Shown: positions 1 through 45,879 of the stretch, piece by piece | How the letters are laid out: every line of letters begins with the position of its first letter | Position numbering within the stretch: the stretch's first letter is position 1 | Assembly (NCBI GenBank): GCA_963971405.1 | Contig: OZ020490.1 | Span: forward strand, 28,669,464-28,733,463 | Source: Psococerastis gibbosa | Lineage: Eukaryota > Arthropoda > Insecta > Psocodea > Psocidae | DNA: 64,000 bases | Direction: 5' to 3' | The notes under the pieces: model-generated | Databases searched by the model: none | Told to the model about the DNA's origin: nothing | What the model saw: the letters and a program-made list of their open reading frames with translations, nothing else | Position numbers and translations under genes: made by a program

Positions 1-2
1 AT

Positions 3-545
3 ATAAAAACGCATAGTATAAAAAAATCGCACATTTGCAACGTATGTGACAAAGGGTGTATCGATGAAAAAAGATTGAAAGCTCATGTGCAAACACATGG
101 TAATTTGGAATTTCCGCGACAGTGTGAAAAATGCGTTGAGATGTGTTGCACAAAAGCTGAGTACAACAAACATGTATCTTTACATAGGGACAAGATACAC
201 GCGTGTGAACTGTGTGGTAAAACGTTTACGCAACGTGGCCATCTCAAGACGCACTTGCGGGTTCATTCGGGAGAGAAGCCTTACCAGTGTACCGAGTGTT
301 CCGCTGCTTTTTCCCAAAGCGGTTCGCTCAAGTTGCATATGGTGAAACATACGGGGTACAGGCCGCATGTTTGTAGCATCTGTGAGAAGGGGTTCAACAG
401 GACCATTACACTCAAGGAACATATGAAGACGCACACCGGGGACAAGCCATTTGTATGCGGCATATGTAAACGGTCGTACAAGGGAATGCTCAGCGTGAAG
501 AGGCATATTGCTAGGATACATGGGAAGGTACCGAAAAAAATGTAA
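3..545 (+). CDS. C2H2 zinc-finger protein, C-terminal part (5' partial)
   Basis: The frame is open from the window edge and ends at TAA 543-545, so this is the last part of a longer gene. It encodes six consecutive C2H2 fingers, preceded by the tail of another. Each has C-x2-C then H-x3-H, and the last has H-x4-H (HIARIH). Linkers of the HSGEKPY, HTGYRPH and HTGDKPF type join fingers 3 to 6, as in DNA-binding tandem arrays; fingers 1 and 2 are more divergent. After the last finger only a short basic tail (GKVPKKM) remains. The likely role is a nuclear sequence-specific DNA-binding factor, but the target and orthologue cannot be told from this fragment. An in-frame TTG at 75 is not a real start because the frame continues upstream through another finger. 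Confidence 0.93.
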   Translation: MKTHSIKKSHICNVCDKGCIDEKRLKAHVQTHGNLEFPRQCEKCVEMCCTKAEYNKHVSLHRDKIHACELCGKTFTQRGHLKTHLRVHSGEKPYQCTECSAAFSQSGSLKLHMVKHTGYRPHVCSICEKGFNRTITLKEHMKTHTGDKPFVCGICKRSYKGMLSVKRHIARIHGKVPKKM

Positions 546-2240
546 CGGTAATACTTTTTTTTAATGGCTATGATGACCAGGTACCCGCTAGTGAGTGATG
601 TGTAACTTGCTTATTTAGCTTGTCCATGCTACGCTAATTTGTAGTGCTGAAGGCTAGTCCATATGGCCTTGTCGTTAGCTTCAAATAGGACAGCAGCTGT
701 GCATATACAGTAGTCATATATAGTAGTCATCTAGTCGTGTGTAGCGCCGCTGATAGGCCGGCAGTCCTGTCCCTCCGGCAGGAAGCCCAATCTTTTGCAA
801 ATGAGGGCGCCAGTTCTGTCTGTTGAGGGAGTGCCAGACGGGGTATCGGTGACTTGAACACATCATAAACTCCTCATTCTGAGGGGGCGACTGTGGGTGA
901 AATTGTTGCCAGGCATGTGACCAAGCGGTTGACCATGCATGGATTGACATGATGTTTAACATTTCCTGGACTTCAGTCCAGAACGGTGCTATCAGCAGTG
1001 GATTGACTCCTTCCAACTGACAACTACGTGGGCTAACACCGGTCTGGGTTGTTAATCCGATTCTATTTGCTCATACCATGGCTAGAGGAAGAAATAGTGG
1101 GAACACAAGGAAGGGGATGACCGCAAGCATGAGGTGATAGAGAGAATGGGCAACTACAGCTCACTATTATTCTGTTGATGATGTCTCCAACTTCCTTTGG
1201 GAAAAGTAGGAGTCTCTATTTGGTGGTGTTAAGCTCGAGCCCTTGTTATGTATAAATTTAAATAAAACTTACGTGATGCTACAGATTTTTTTTTAGTTTT
1301 TGCTATTTGCACACAACCAAATTTAAAGTAGCGCCAGCAAACGTTTTTCGTATAAGTATCAGTGATTATTATTATCAGTGAATTTTTCACTACCGGTACG
1401 TGTTACCTGATGGATCAAATTTCTAACATGGTAGTCAAAATATTGGTGTAAAAAAATACGCCTAATATTGGGGTACCTAATACTAGTAACAGGAATTCCT
1501 CACTGACAATTCCAGGAAAACATTTGAAATTAGAGCATGACGGCCTCGATGGGACCAAAAGCTAGTATAACCTGAAATTGTGTTGTTGCAGCGCAGAAAG
1601 TGGCTTCTTTATTTTATAATTTAATATGTTCTCTACATTAACTTAAATTAATATTATATATAAATTGACTATTATAGGCCTATATAGAATTAATTCATTA
1701 ACCTAACTAAAAAACAATCCCTTTCGGCTGTGGCCGATTAGGTGTAGGGAGATGTCTTATGATGTTTAATTGAATAAAATTTTTCTTTTTTCTTTCGTAA
1801 AAGCTTCGAGGCGCGGCGGTTTCTCCTTCACTTATAATTAATAATACGGCACCGTACTAATAATATATGTCTTATATTTACGGGGCGAGACTTAAGACTC
1901 TAGAAAGTCCTTTTCTGTCAAATAATTGATAACATATTGCGCTATTAAGGTACATGTTGCAAATTTGTCAGTAATATACTAGATTATAGGTTTTAAAAAA
2001 AAGCAAGATGCAAGGAATTAGTTGAGGCTCTGTATTTTTTTCAACCGCTCATTCGATACGGTATATGTACACGTATATAGGCTTACGAGGTAACAAGAAT
2101 CGGTAGTCACATTTCAAACTGAAATCAAATTTTGCAGATCCCCCCTCCCCGCTGTATATACTTTGTACACTCTGTAGACCAATTAAGGGGGTGATGCTAG
2201 GTACTCACTGTACTCATTGTCGTTGACGCATATATAGGCC
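546..2240. other. AT-rich spacer after the zinc-finger gene
   Basis: This probably starts with the zinc-finger 3' UTR. An AATAAA lies near 1260, far from the stop. I see no conserved coding region. The minus-strand frame 714-1016 resembles nothing I recognise. A 35-40 bp interspersed repeat at about 1718-1756 recurs at 5080-5118. Confidence 0.5.
1718..1756. repeat. Short interspersed repeat, copy 1 (second copy 5080-5118)
   Basis: The two copies share CCCTTTCGGCT.TGGCCGAT followed by AGG.GTAGGGAGAT, with only a few substitutions. Part of the unit (TCGGC..GGCCGA) can pair with itself. The copies are too short to classify. Confidence 0.6.
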
Positions 2241-2490
2241 CAGGCGCGGATCTAGAATGAGACCAAGGAGGGGGCTGAGATTAAATTTCTATTTTTTTTT
2301 TTAAATAGGGCTGAAATATTGGGGTTTTACGCATTTTCAGAGCAATAAGGGTTCTATATTAAAGGTAATTAATACAATCGAGCACAAGGGGGCCCGGGGG
2401 GCTCCACCGGGAGAATATTTGTGAAAAATAGGACTGAAATAGTGGGGTTTTACGCATGTTGAGGACCCTAATGCCGTAGATCCGCGCCTG
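2241..2490. mobile_element. hAT-like MITE with 14-bp terminal inverted repeats
   Basis: The ends are CAGGCGCGGATCTA and its exact reverse complement TAGATCCGCGCCTG. The flanking 8-mers TATAGGCC and CATAGGCC match at 7 of 8 positions, fitting the 8-bp duplication and CAG start of hAT elements. Inside, a stretch containing GGGGTTTTACGCAT occurs twice (about 2305-2340 and 2427-2461). The same motif lies inside the MITE at 47750-48021, so the two are probably related. No transposase is encoded. Confidence 0.75.
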
Positions 2491-3227
2491 CATAGGCCTA
2501 CAGCAAAGGGTTAGGAGTGAAAATAACCAACACAGCCCCAACCATCAGCACCAGCATTTCAATACTGGATGAATGTTTGTGGTGTAGGGGGTTCTTGTTA
2601 GTCATGTGGCATTGATTCCTATGCGGACCGAATCCGATGTCTTGTCTGCGGACGTAAATCCACCAGTCAGACCTGTTCCAATTCTATTAAACCCAGCTCA
2701 GACGTAACCGGTTAGCGAATTGTACCATCTCATCGCATCCATGTATATCACTGGGCTTAGACTTCCCCAGCTGCAGATGGTGATCTCGATGCACCGGATG
2801 TAGCTCCGGCAGATCAGCGATTCTACCACGCGTTCTGTTTATTGTATCGTAAGATGGACACCGCGTGCATTGAAATGTGTAAATGTTGATTGGACAAATT
2901 ATGTTAGTGAAAGATAATGCACATGGCAGCATTTCTTTAAAAATTTGTGATGATAAGGTAAGTTTAGGGCACAATTATTATTTAAATTTTCACAAGTGCT
3001 GTATTAGTGTGATGACTATAAGTATTTCTAGGCTCAATGTTTATCATGTGTTCATTGTGGAATAAACTGAAGAATGGAACAAGTGGGTCCGATGTGAGCC
3101 GGTGGATACACATCCGGACTATGGTTGCCCAAATGGTCAGGGAAGAGAACCTAACTGCCAATATGTACTTGGGCCGTGGTGACAGGGGCCGCAACACTAG
3201 TTTATGTATAGTTTGGTAGCGTTAAAT
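2491..3227. other. Spacer without recognised gene
   Basis: Short frames on both strands (2687-2974 minus, 3037-3219 plus) show no domain I recognise. No repeat ends were identified. Confidence 0.4.
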
Positions 3228-3670
3228 AACTAAATAATGACTTTTTGTTCTGTTACTAAGCCTATACCTATCGATTTAATCGTGTGACTTCACCATGTTC
3301 CCCAAGTGGTTCGGAATCCACTATAATCAGGAGGTCCACCCTGTTAGTCAACTCCCCTTTCACAGAGGTGAAAGAGTCTGCCCTTAGGGTGCCTCAAGTT
3401 AACAGACTGACTCCCCCCCGCCAGGCTGACAGGTTTGCTTAAAGCAGAAATGCTGAAAGCAGGCGTTAGAAACAACAACCTATACCTATAGCGGAGTCAG
3501 GGCTATAAGCCTATAAAGCCCTCTCTTGCATTCAACTAAGAAGACCCAGGATCCCCTGCTTTACATGCCATCTGAAGCATGGCCAGAACATGTAGAAAGT
3601 GTGAGACTCGAACCAACAACCTTTCAGGTGAAAGTCAGAGTCCATACCACTACTCTGCATGTCCTGACAA
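3228..3670 (-). repeat. tRNA-derived SINE, reverse orientation, interrupted by a second insertion
   Basis: Read on the minus strand this matches the SINE at 5905-6085: a B-box-like stretch (GGTTCGAGTCTCACAC), then CATGCTTC, TAAAGCAGG, AGAGAGGGCTTTATAG and the 3' end GGCTTAGTAACAGAACAAAAAGTC. The match is broken by about 207 bp at 3272-3478 flanked by the direct repeat CCTATACCTAT. Confidence 0.75.
3272..3478 (+). mobile_element. Retroposon (SINE-like) inserted in the SINE, 11-bp target duplication
   Basis: It is flanked on both sides by CCTATACCTAT (3261-3271 and 3479-3489), a typical target duplication of LINE-mobilised retroposons. It starts near a TCGTGTGACTTCACC stretch and ends in AAACAACAA. 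About 65 bp of its 5' part recurs at 19222-19297. No protein is encoded. Confidence 0.75.
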
Positions 3671-4439
3671 CGTTAAGTAGCCGGTTTGTCTTGTGACCCT
3701 ATTTCCTGTTGTAACAGTTTGTGCTTAAAAGTAAAAAGGAATTTTCATGTGGTAGACCCTACCTAGTTTTCACAAGGGATTGATGATTGATGAACATTGG
3801 AAATTTAGACACGCCTATCATCTATTTTAAATAAGTACCTCCAATACACCCAACTAACAGTTCCACGAATACTTAGCTTATGACATTCCCAGTAGGTATT
3901 GTATATATTTATGTGGAAGTTGAAGGAATGTATCATATGCCTTCGCATGAAACTGTGCTTTGATTTATTGTGTTATTTTGGAAACCTAAATAACATAATT
4001 ATTGATTGATTGAGACGACTGTTCATAAAATCAATAGGGGCATCCACGGTTCATGACATAATTGCAGCACAACATGATTCAACATGAAGCATTGGGTTTC
4101 CACTAGCTATAAGTTCGTAGGCGTACCATCATTGGCGAAATTTATAAATCGTGGGTTCGAATCCTGCCAAGTACATCAGATTTTTCATGGTAAGCTTGTT
4201 TCAGCTAGTCCATTATCGCTTGTAGTCAGGGTAGGTTGACATCGAGGACCTGTACCTAGATATACCGGTTTGCCAGTGCGCAAAATTCATATGTCTAAGC
4301 TATAAGAAGGTATTAATTCCATCAGCACATTATTCATTAGGTACTCCACTAGCTGTAGTCCTGCTGGTAGTCTACCTCCCTCTGTTTATTGTCTTGCACG
4401 CTCATATTGGAAGTTGTCCCCACGTTGTCCCTATTTCGT
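3671..4439. other. Spacer with a decayed tRNA-like stretch
   Basis: Positions 4130-4172 contain CGTGGGTTCGAATCCTGCCAAG, close to the T-arm and acceptor end of the tRNA-like SINE at 42074-42145. The rest of a cloverleaf is not visible. Nothing else is recognised. Confidence 0.5.
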
Positions 4440-5860
4440 GTTCTTCGGTTGACGTTGAGGAGAGACGGTTCGGATGGGAAGTGGGGGAGGCAGGGAACGG
4501 GAAAATAATAATATGAACCCAATGAAAAATGTAGTGGAGGTGTATGGGCAACTGGGAAAAGGGAGGCATTGAGAAATCTAAAAACGGGAGAAGACATAGT
4601 GAACAGAAAGTATTGCTTACCCATCGAATGAAAATTATAGTGTGGGCAAGGGGGAATGGGAAAAATTTGTAGGGGAGTAGCCTATTGTGCGAACTTACAA
4701 TACAATAGCCTACAATAAATTTATGTTTCCATTCAAAGTTTAATTATAATAATTATAATATGCTGCAGGGTTCAGCTCGTGTGCAGCTTAAATTTGAAAA
4801 AAAAAAATTTCGTAAACTTGTAAGTTCTTTAGTCTTCGTTTGTAGGTGTTAAATTAACTCATTGACATTTCTTTTTAGATATTTTCGAAACACGTTAAAT
4901 TGTTGGATAGTCGTAATTGACAGGGTCGAGGAAGCAGGGAATTAACGGAGAGTATTGTGTACCCATTTTAAAATGTAGTGGAGGCAATGAGGAATATTAA
5001 AGGGACGTATATTGTGTACATGAGCAAGCGGAGCGGGGAGACATTGAACGGAAACTATTGTACATCGGTACCCTATTAAAAATCCCTTTCGGCTCTGGCC
5101 GATCAGGAGTAGGGAGATTCCACAGGCCCTGCTTTTCCTCTACGCTATGTATGTAATAAAAAATATAAAAAATACTACATTATTTTCCCGACCACATCAA
5201 CACACAAAACACTCTTGTGTTCCAAATTTCGAACCACAATGCCGACTATGAACTTATATTTATCAAATTATTTTCACTTTGACTGGATGCCATCTTAAAA
5301 TGGTTGATTTGTCGTAAAAAGAGGTTATTACCATTATCGTAGATAATAATACGGAATTCAGTCAAATTTTAGTTCATTCCTCTGCGACCAATATTAGTTG
5401 AGATTTGAATTATACAAGGTTTCAATCGGCCGCCATCGTGTAACTAAATAGTGGATCTAGCTGGTTAACGAACTCGATTAAGACATTTTTATGATCAATT
5501 TTTGTGCCAAGTTACATCAAAATCGAATATTTACGGAAGTTAGAGTGGTTCCTAAAATCGATATGCATATATACTGTATATACATATATATAAAACATTT
5601 TGAACGGAGGGGGGTTTTAGGCTCAGGGGGTCATGAAATGAAAAGTTGTGAAGAAATTTTCCGAAAGTCGAACATTGGTCGCCATCTCAATAGGCAGATG
5701 AATCTCCCTAAAATGTAGTGGGGGCAACGAGGAAAATGAAAGGGAACTATTGTGAACTTGAGAGGCAGGAGAGAGGGGAGGAAACGTTGAACGGAAAGTC
5801 TTGTATAGGCCTGCCCAATAAAAAATGTAGTGGAAGGAACGGGGATAGGCCTAATTAAAA
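4440..5860. repeat. Field of degenerate purine-rich repeats
   Basis: A unit beginning AAAATGTAGTGG and followed by G/A-rich text recurs near 4529, 4971, 5708 and 5822. Related modules such as TTGAACGGAAA..ATTGT occur near 5044 and 5786. Spacing is irregular, so these look like decayed repeats rather than a regular satellite. No gene was found in the block. Confidence 0.5.
5080..5118. repeat. Short interspersed repeat, copy 2
   Basis: This is the second copy of the stretch at 1718-1756, with the same CCCTTTCGGCTCTGGCCGAT core. Confidence 0.6.
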
Positions 5861-5904
5861 TAACGGACACTAAGTCAACATTCATTGACTGTTAAGCGGT
5901 ATGA

Positions 5905-6085
5905 CCAGGACATGTAGGGTAGTACACACTCAGACTTTCACCCGAAAGGTTTTTGGTTCGAGTCTTACACTTGCTACATTTTCTGGTCATGCTTCGGAGG
6001 GCATATAAAGCAGGCGGTTGAGCGTAAGAGAGGGCTCTATAGCCTAGGTTGGCTTAGTAATAGAACAAAAAGTCAATATTTATTT
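5905..6085 (+). repeat. tRNA-derived SINE, forward copy
   Basis: It has a tRNA-like head with B-box GGTTCGAGTCTTACAC, then a body that matches the reversed copy at 3228-3670. A third partial head is at 24160-24235. It ends about 80 bp before the F-box start codon, so it may contribute to that gene's promoter or 5' UTR. Confidence 0.7.
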
Positions 6086-6165
6086 ATGAACTTCGCCGGG
6101 GACGCCAATTGTCTACGTGGCTTATCCTCTGAAATATTTATCCAGGCTATAATTATATATGTTAC

Positions 6166-7845
6166 ATGAAGCTTTCTCCGTTCCAGGAAAATACCGTATT
6201 TCCCAACTTGCCGGAGGAAATGATTCTGGAAATTCGTAAACGTCTGACTGTCAAGGATAGAAAAAATTTGAAGTTGATATGTAGAAGCTGGTTGAACCGT
6301 TTCACTGAGGCAGCCTTTGTCAAAGATCAAGTTTTAGTCGTCGACTACTACAATTTGCATGAGTATGTGTCCCCCCGGGTGGCCAACGTAAGTAAAGTCC
6401 GGATATACGCAAACGGGTGCGAGCGGGAACCTGTTGTCAGTCCAACAAAAGCCTTTTTCCTCCAACACAAAGATAATGTCAAGCATGTTCACTTAATCTT
6501 TCATCGATTTTGGCAGAAGGCTCTTATTGACATATTCAAATATTGGCCGCAGGTGGAACATTTGGTGATTGGGCAAAGAGACTGTTCAATTGATTTTAAC
6601 GAATGCAGAACTGCCTCACTTGGTTCTCCGTGCCCCGATGACTGCCATCGCAAGGCCCATGTACCAGCGACTAGTGTGCGTAAACTGGAGTTCTATACAG
6701 TGAAATGTCAACATATCATAAAGTGCATCACAAACTCGGTTGATAATATAACATCAATCAATGCAGCCCGTATCGGTCTTAAAGACGACACTGAAATTCC
6801 CTTTTTTAGTTTTATCGCAAACCAGGGAGTCTCTATGGAGGAACTCGTCATTTCCGACACTCGTGACTTTTCCCCTAGCGTTAAAGGTTCTAATCTTTTA
6901 CAATGCATAAGCGACCGGGCAACAAATTTGTCATTATTAGGTGGTTTAGGTGCTCTCGATGGTTGGATTGCAGTCGAAGTCTTTGAAAGGTTTGTAAATG
7001 TTCGGAAAATCTCATTAGATTTGTCGGGTTATTTCGGAGACCATTTGGCAACAGTTCTTTCAACGAAGCCAGCTTTGACACATGTGTATTTGTGTGTGAG
7101 TGTCTTTTATAATTTATCTGCGTTAAATTCTCTAGAAAACCTGACTTGTTTGGTACTTGACAGTACTTTAAAATATAAAGTTACTACGGATGGTTCTATG
7201 CACACGGGGAAACTATGTAATTTCTTAAAAAGTATATTCAGCCGCTCGCCTTGGCCAAATTTAAAATGTCTGCGCGTATATCATCACAGTGAATTTAACT
7301 TACCAACTTTAGCGCCGTATTTTCCCAACATCCAGATACTGGAAATGCCGGACACTTTCATATCAACAAACATTTTGACAGCTTTGAATCGACATAACAG
7401 GAAATTACAATATCTTTCATTATCTGTGTTCAGGGGTAACGTTGTACAGGGTATGGGCGATACACCTTGTTCATTTTCCAATTTAACTCACTTTGAAATG
7501 CATGAGAATTCCCGATTTTATAAGTATACGAATGATTTTGAATTAACAATGGCAGTGTTCAGCAGTATTTATGTAGTATTAAATACCCTAGGGAGTGAAA
7601 ACATTAGAATGATGCTGTTGCCATTAAATTATATTCGTGGGTTTATAGGTGACCACAGTCGATTGCAGGTTTTGTTTTCGAGATTTAGAGGCTTGGAGTG
7701 CGTAGTTAGTCGCCATAAGGCGTCCACTGGGTTCGACAGTTACTCGAGGCTCGGAAAAGGTATCACTCGTGATTATCTGACTTCTTTAGAAGGTGTGGTT
7801 TGTGATACTGCATGGGATGAGTTACCAGTCTTTGTGAAACGCTAA
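6166..7845 (+). CDS. F-box protein with probable leucine-rich-repeat region
   Basis: This is an uninterrupted 559-codon frame. Residues about 13-50 read as an F-box (NLPEEMILEIRKRL, then DRKNLKLICRSW), the segment that binds Skp1 in SCF ubiquitin ligases. The rest is about 500 residues of alternating hydrophobic strands and spaced leucines (VKHVHLIF, VEHLVIG, VRKISLDL, LTHVYLCV, LTCLVLD, LKCLRVYH, IQILEMP, LQYLSLSV), as expected for irregular FBXL-type repeats that recruit a substrate. ATG 6166 is the first in-frame ATG; the frame is open only back to a TGA at 6130-6132. The gene is convergent with the ABCA gene. It looks intact and intronless over this span; a recently retrocopied gene or an unseen 5' UTR exon are both possible. 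The substrate is unknown. Confidence 0.85.
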   Translation: MKLSPFQENTVFPNLPEEMILEIRKRLTVKDRKNLKLICRSWLNRFTEAAFVKDQVLVVDYYNLHEYVSPRVANVSKVRIYANGCEREPVVSPTKAFFLQHKDNVKHVHLIFHRFWQKALIDIFKYWPQVEHLVIGQRDCSIDFNECRTASLGSPCPDDCHRKAHVPATSVRKLEFYTVKCQHIIKCITNSVDNITSINAARIGLKDDTEIPFFSFIANQGVSMEELVISDTRDFSPSVKGSNLLQCISDRATNLSLLGGLGALDGWIAVEVFERFVNVRKISLDLSGYFGDHLATVLSTKPALTHVYLCVSVFYNLSALNSLENLTCLVLDSTLKYKVTTDGSMHTGKLCNFLKSIFSRSPWPNLKCLRVYHHSEFNLPTLAPYFPNIQILEMPDTFISTNILTALNRHNRKLQYLSLSVFRGNVVQGMGDTPCSFSNLTHFEMHENSRFYKYTNDFELTMAVFSSIYVVLNTLGSENIRMMLLPLNYIRGFIGDHSRLQVLFSRFRGLECVVSRHKASTGFDSYSRLGKGITRDYLTSLEGVVCDTAWDELPVFVKR

Positions 7846-8799
7846 TATATATAGGATAATGGATATTGCTTTATTGCTCGTAGTGTTACTTCTACTACTA
7901 AAGCAACAATTTTAAGAAACTTTCAGTTAGATTTCCTATTCCTATTTATTTCTTTACTTGGATTTCTAATTTTTCTGACGTTACTACGGTACGAGTTATA
8001 TTGTGGTTTGGAGATACTGCTGTATGTTATCAGCAATGAAGAACCGTACTTTTGGGATTTTCAACTAAACTGTTGAAATAAGTCTCACGATGTTGAGAAT
8101 AACGTCCATAAGAGCCCATATTTTATGTTGTGCTGTTAAAGTCCCACGTCAGTAGTTTCAAAGGCTAGCCTTTTTTTTTAATAAGTTAGTTCCTTAAATT
8201 GAGTTTTATTGTTATATACAATATATATCTTACTTTACTTACATATAATATATCAACAGTTTCATTAAATTTCATCGCTTTTAGCCGTATATTATTTCAG
8301 GCATTATTGCCATTATTTAAAAATTAAAAAATGGTTTCATCATGTAAAATAACGCTTTGCTTATTTGGGCTCCTCGCAAGCTTCTCATGAGTTGAAAATT
8401 GTAACCTATGCGTGGATATTGTATGCTACATAATATTTTTAATTCAAACGATAGATTCCAACTGAATTCTTCTGCTACATTAACCACATGATTTTATTGC
8501 TTTTAACTGTCCAACAAACCTGAATGAATTGGCCTCTATATTTTGCTTTATTATTTCTTACAACTTTTTTAATCGTGTATTATCTGATTTAACCATGACC
8601 GTGGGTCTTATTCTTATTACGGTAACGTATTTATTTGGTTAGGTATATACATAATCTTTTTTCTACAGTGCAATTGAATTGTAGACAATTTTTAAATTAC
8701 AAACTTTTCATTTTGAATGTTTTTAATCCAAACCCATATAGACCTATATTTTGAGGACTCATCTAATTATATATTATTATTATTTTTTATATTAATTTA
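7846..8799. other. AT-rich 3' flank of the F-box gene
   Basis: Low-complexity AT-rich DNA. It probably contains the F-box 3' UTR. I see no coding region or bounded repeat. Confidence 0.5.
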
Positions 8800-8860
8800 A
8801 TTTAAGGGCGCGAGGCCACGCTTGTGGCATATGCGCCAAGACTCTAAGTTGTCTTAGTAG

Positions 8861-9183
8861 TTATATCGCTTTTAGAAGCTCTGTGTGGTGGAGAAAGGCT
8901 GAAAGTGAGACGACATTACTAACGTCGTCTCCCAGGATTAGAGAGAGAGTTGATTGTATGTTGTACATTGTACGGGCTGTTTGATAGTTGGGGCAATCTG
9001 CAAGTATGTGTTCAACAGTAAGTGGGCAAGCACACTGGTTACATTGGGGTGGTAGGTCTTTGCTCATTAGGTACGAATGAGTTAGATGCGTATGTCCTAT
9101 GCGCAATCTCGCGAGCGACACTTCAAGGCGGCGCGACCTCTGGGATGATGTTTCCCACTCCCCTATTTTAGACTTTATGATGT
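8861..9183 (-). pseudogene. Jockey-like LINE relic: C-terminal end of ORF2
   Basis: The minus-strand frame contains SLARLRIGHTHLTHSYLM followed by CNQC-x7-EHILADCP, the cysteine/histidine motif after the RNase H region of Jockey-like LINEs. The similarity continues above 9121 (SQRSRRLEVSLARLR) to about 9183. The rest of ORF2 is missing and a TTA microsatellite follows, so this is a 5'-truncated dead copy. Confidence 0.8.
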
Positions 9184-9188
9184 GAAGT

Positions 9189-9217
9189 TTATTATTATTA
9201 TTATTATTATATTATTA
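9189..9217. repeat. (ATT)n microsatellite
   Basis: A run of ATT triplets between a LINE relic and a palindromic element. Confidence 0.9.
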
Positions 9218-9495
9218 CAAAGGCTTTCACTGCCGAAGTCAGATGATGAAGCACTAGAATCCAGGCTGATAGGCTACGGTTGATCTGAAATCGCACTTAT
9301 ATCAACATTTTGCCAACATTTGCGGTCGACATCCTCAGTGGCACTAGTTGCGTACAGTGACTTAGTTCCTAGGAAACCTCCGGACACAATCTCAGAAGAC
9401 GTCATATACACATACGTCATATCACATAGTGGTAACTCAAGAAGTCCACTGCCGATGCTGATGAAACAGCTACATAAGTTCGCTTTCACACCATC
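9218..9495. mobile_element. Palindromic element, copy 1 (3' end degraded)
   Basis: It starts ACAAAGGCTTTCACTGCCG, then AGATGATGAAG, TAGAATCC, GCTGATAGGC, GCGGTCGACAT and CAGTGGCAC. The same order occurs at 36285-36597, and the reverse complement of it forms that copy's second arm. Here the second arm is only partly kept (GATGCTGATGAAACAGC). It is non-coding. Confidence 0.65.
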
Positions 9496-9971
9496 GCAGG
9501 TAAGGCTACCACATATAAAAAAATTCCAAAGCGGGAGGTTCGGGAGGCGTGGGGGAAATGAATATCCCCCTCCCAAAAGAGTGGAGTTTCAGTGGGGAGG
9601 GGGTACTCCCTCGAGAAAATTGCAAAAGTTCTGGAAATTAAACTGGAAAATTATAGGTTTTTAAGGGTTTTGAGCATATGGTTTTCAATAGAGTCAATAC
9701 TTTTTTTTTCTTCTACATTTATACTCTCACTCCATTAATTAGTTTTAGTCTAAATTGTTATCCTCTAGTTAGGTACCTAGTAGTTTAGTACCCTAACTCA
9801 TAGTCTTTAAAGCTTAACTGCTCTAGCCAATTGCTGTTTCGAAAGCATTGTGAAGCCAACGCCAATCAAACACCTGTTCACTAAGCTTGCTTGCAGCCTC
9901 TTGAAACATTACAAGTGTTTTGTTAAAATATTGTATCTTACCATATACTAACAATAGACTGAAATTTAATT
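9496..9971. other. Spacer at the ABCA 3' end
   Basis: This lies just after the ABCA stop codon in gene orientation and probably holds its 3' UTR. I did not find a clear polyadenylation signal close to the stop. Confidence 0.4.
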
Positions 9972-44384
<34,413 letters not shown>

Positions 44385-44709
44385 CTGTAACAATGGAAAC
44401 GACAGAATATTTAATGCCAATTTACATCGTTTCCCTCATGTCTACATGCATAGCCAGCATTTCGGATTCGGATCGAAATCAGGATACCGAGAATGAAGCT
44501 CGACTATAGTCTAGGCCCGGTACGTATGACGCCGGCAACGCGCTGAGAAAACTTGTCATTGTTGCAGATGGGTAGTTGGAAACCCACAGAGTCAAGTTCA
44601 GAAGGCTGGTGTGAAGCCGAGCACACTGGGGTTTACGGATATCCCTTCTAGCCGCCAGCTCAAAGAAATCTCAAATTGACTCTGGTTTTGCGTCTGCCCT
44701 GCTTATTGC

Positions 44710-45495
44710 TTTCCAATTTATACGTAGTATAAGGAAAGCTTTGTGATGGTCCAAATTTTCGAATCCGATATTTCAACGCATTTACACGTTTTAAGGTTCC
44801 TGGAACCCAAAAAAGTGGTTTTTACGAAAACTACTCGGTCGGTTTTGATGAAATTTGGCATGTAGGTTCACAAAAATCATACCTCGAGACAATTTTTTTT
44901 ATTTTGGGCTAACTCAATTTGGGGGGGTTTTATTCTCAAAAAAACTCCAAAAAAACGTCTAAAAAAATTCTTTCTCAAAAACGGCTCCAACGATTTCTTT
45001 TAAATTCACATATATTGTAGTCTTTATTAATGTTGGGTCACTTGCCCCTTGATAGTTTGCTTCTGGGGGTAAAAAAATAAAAATAACTCAATTTTCATGA
45101 AAAATGACTAAAAAATAATTTATCTGCTAAACCTTTCGATTGGTGATTTCTACCTTCAGGCATATTTTAGTAGGTGTTAAATTGAGTAACGAAACCGGGC
45201 AGGTTGCTTTCGCAAAAAACGTTTTGGTTTTAAGGAAAAAATTTTTTTGAAAAAATGATAGAAAATTCACGGTCAAATGCATTGCGTGCCCTGCCATTAT
45301 TATTGTGTAGTAATGTGTTAGTCTGACCTATCTAGAATTTACCTCACCTCCAGTGACGTCAGGTAGACTACCCCCCCGAAAATCGAAAATTTAGTCATAG
45401 GAAAATTATTTACCACGAAATTACTAATTTTCTCTAACTACTAATTGATAAATTGGAAAGCATGTTCGAGTAAACTCGGACCGGTTCTTTTTTTA
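44710..45495 (-). mobile_element. (CAGA)n-core element, copy 4 (long, CAGA core lost)
   Basis: Reverse orientation: begins TGCTTTCCAATTTATACG and ends GTTCGAGTAAACTCGGACCGG, the same termini as copy 1. AAATTGGAAAGCA near 45455 forms the inner inverted repeat. Here the CAGACAGA run is absent. Confidence 0.75.
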
Positions 45496-45879
45496 GTGAC
45501 AAAATTCGCAGCGCGTAACCGGGGTCACGCTCGTCCGTGAGTACTATAAGGGAGATAAGATACTATAATTGCCTTAAACAACCCAAATTTAACGACTGGC
45601 AACTTTGCAATCTTTTAGGCTAAGCGCTGGGAGTGTTGATGGTCATTACGTAAAAGTTTGACATTAAGTAAATTTTACAATAATTCAAAGTTTGAAAAGC
45701 TTTGAACGTGTTAATTTACGTGCCTTTACACACAATGTGACGTTGGAGGATTAACGAGAGATATCCATGAATAATTTTCTATTAAATTAAGCGTTCCTTT
45801 AAGCTTCTGTTTTCTGTTTTGACAACAATAGTCTATTATAATCATAGAAACTTTTACAGTAGGTACATATAATTAAGCC

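Noticed and set aside
714-1016. Minus-strand 100-codon frame
   Set aside because: No similarity or motif I can recognise, no splice or context support.
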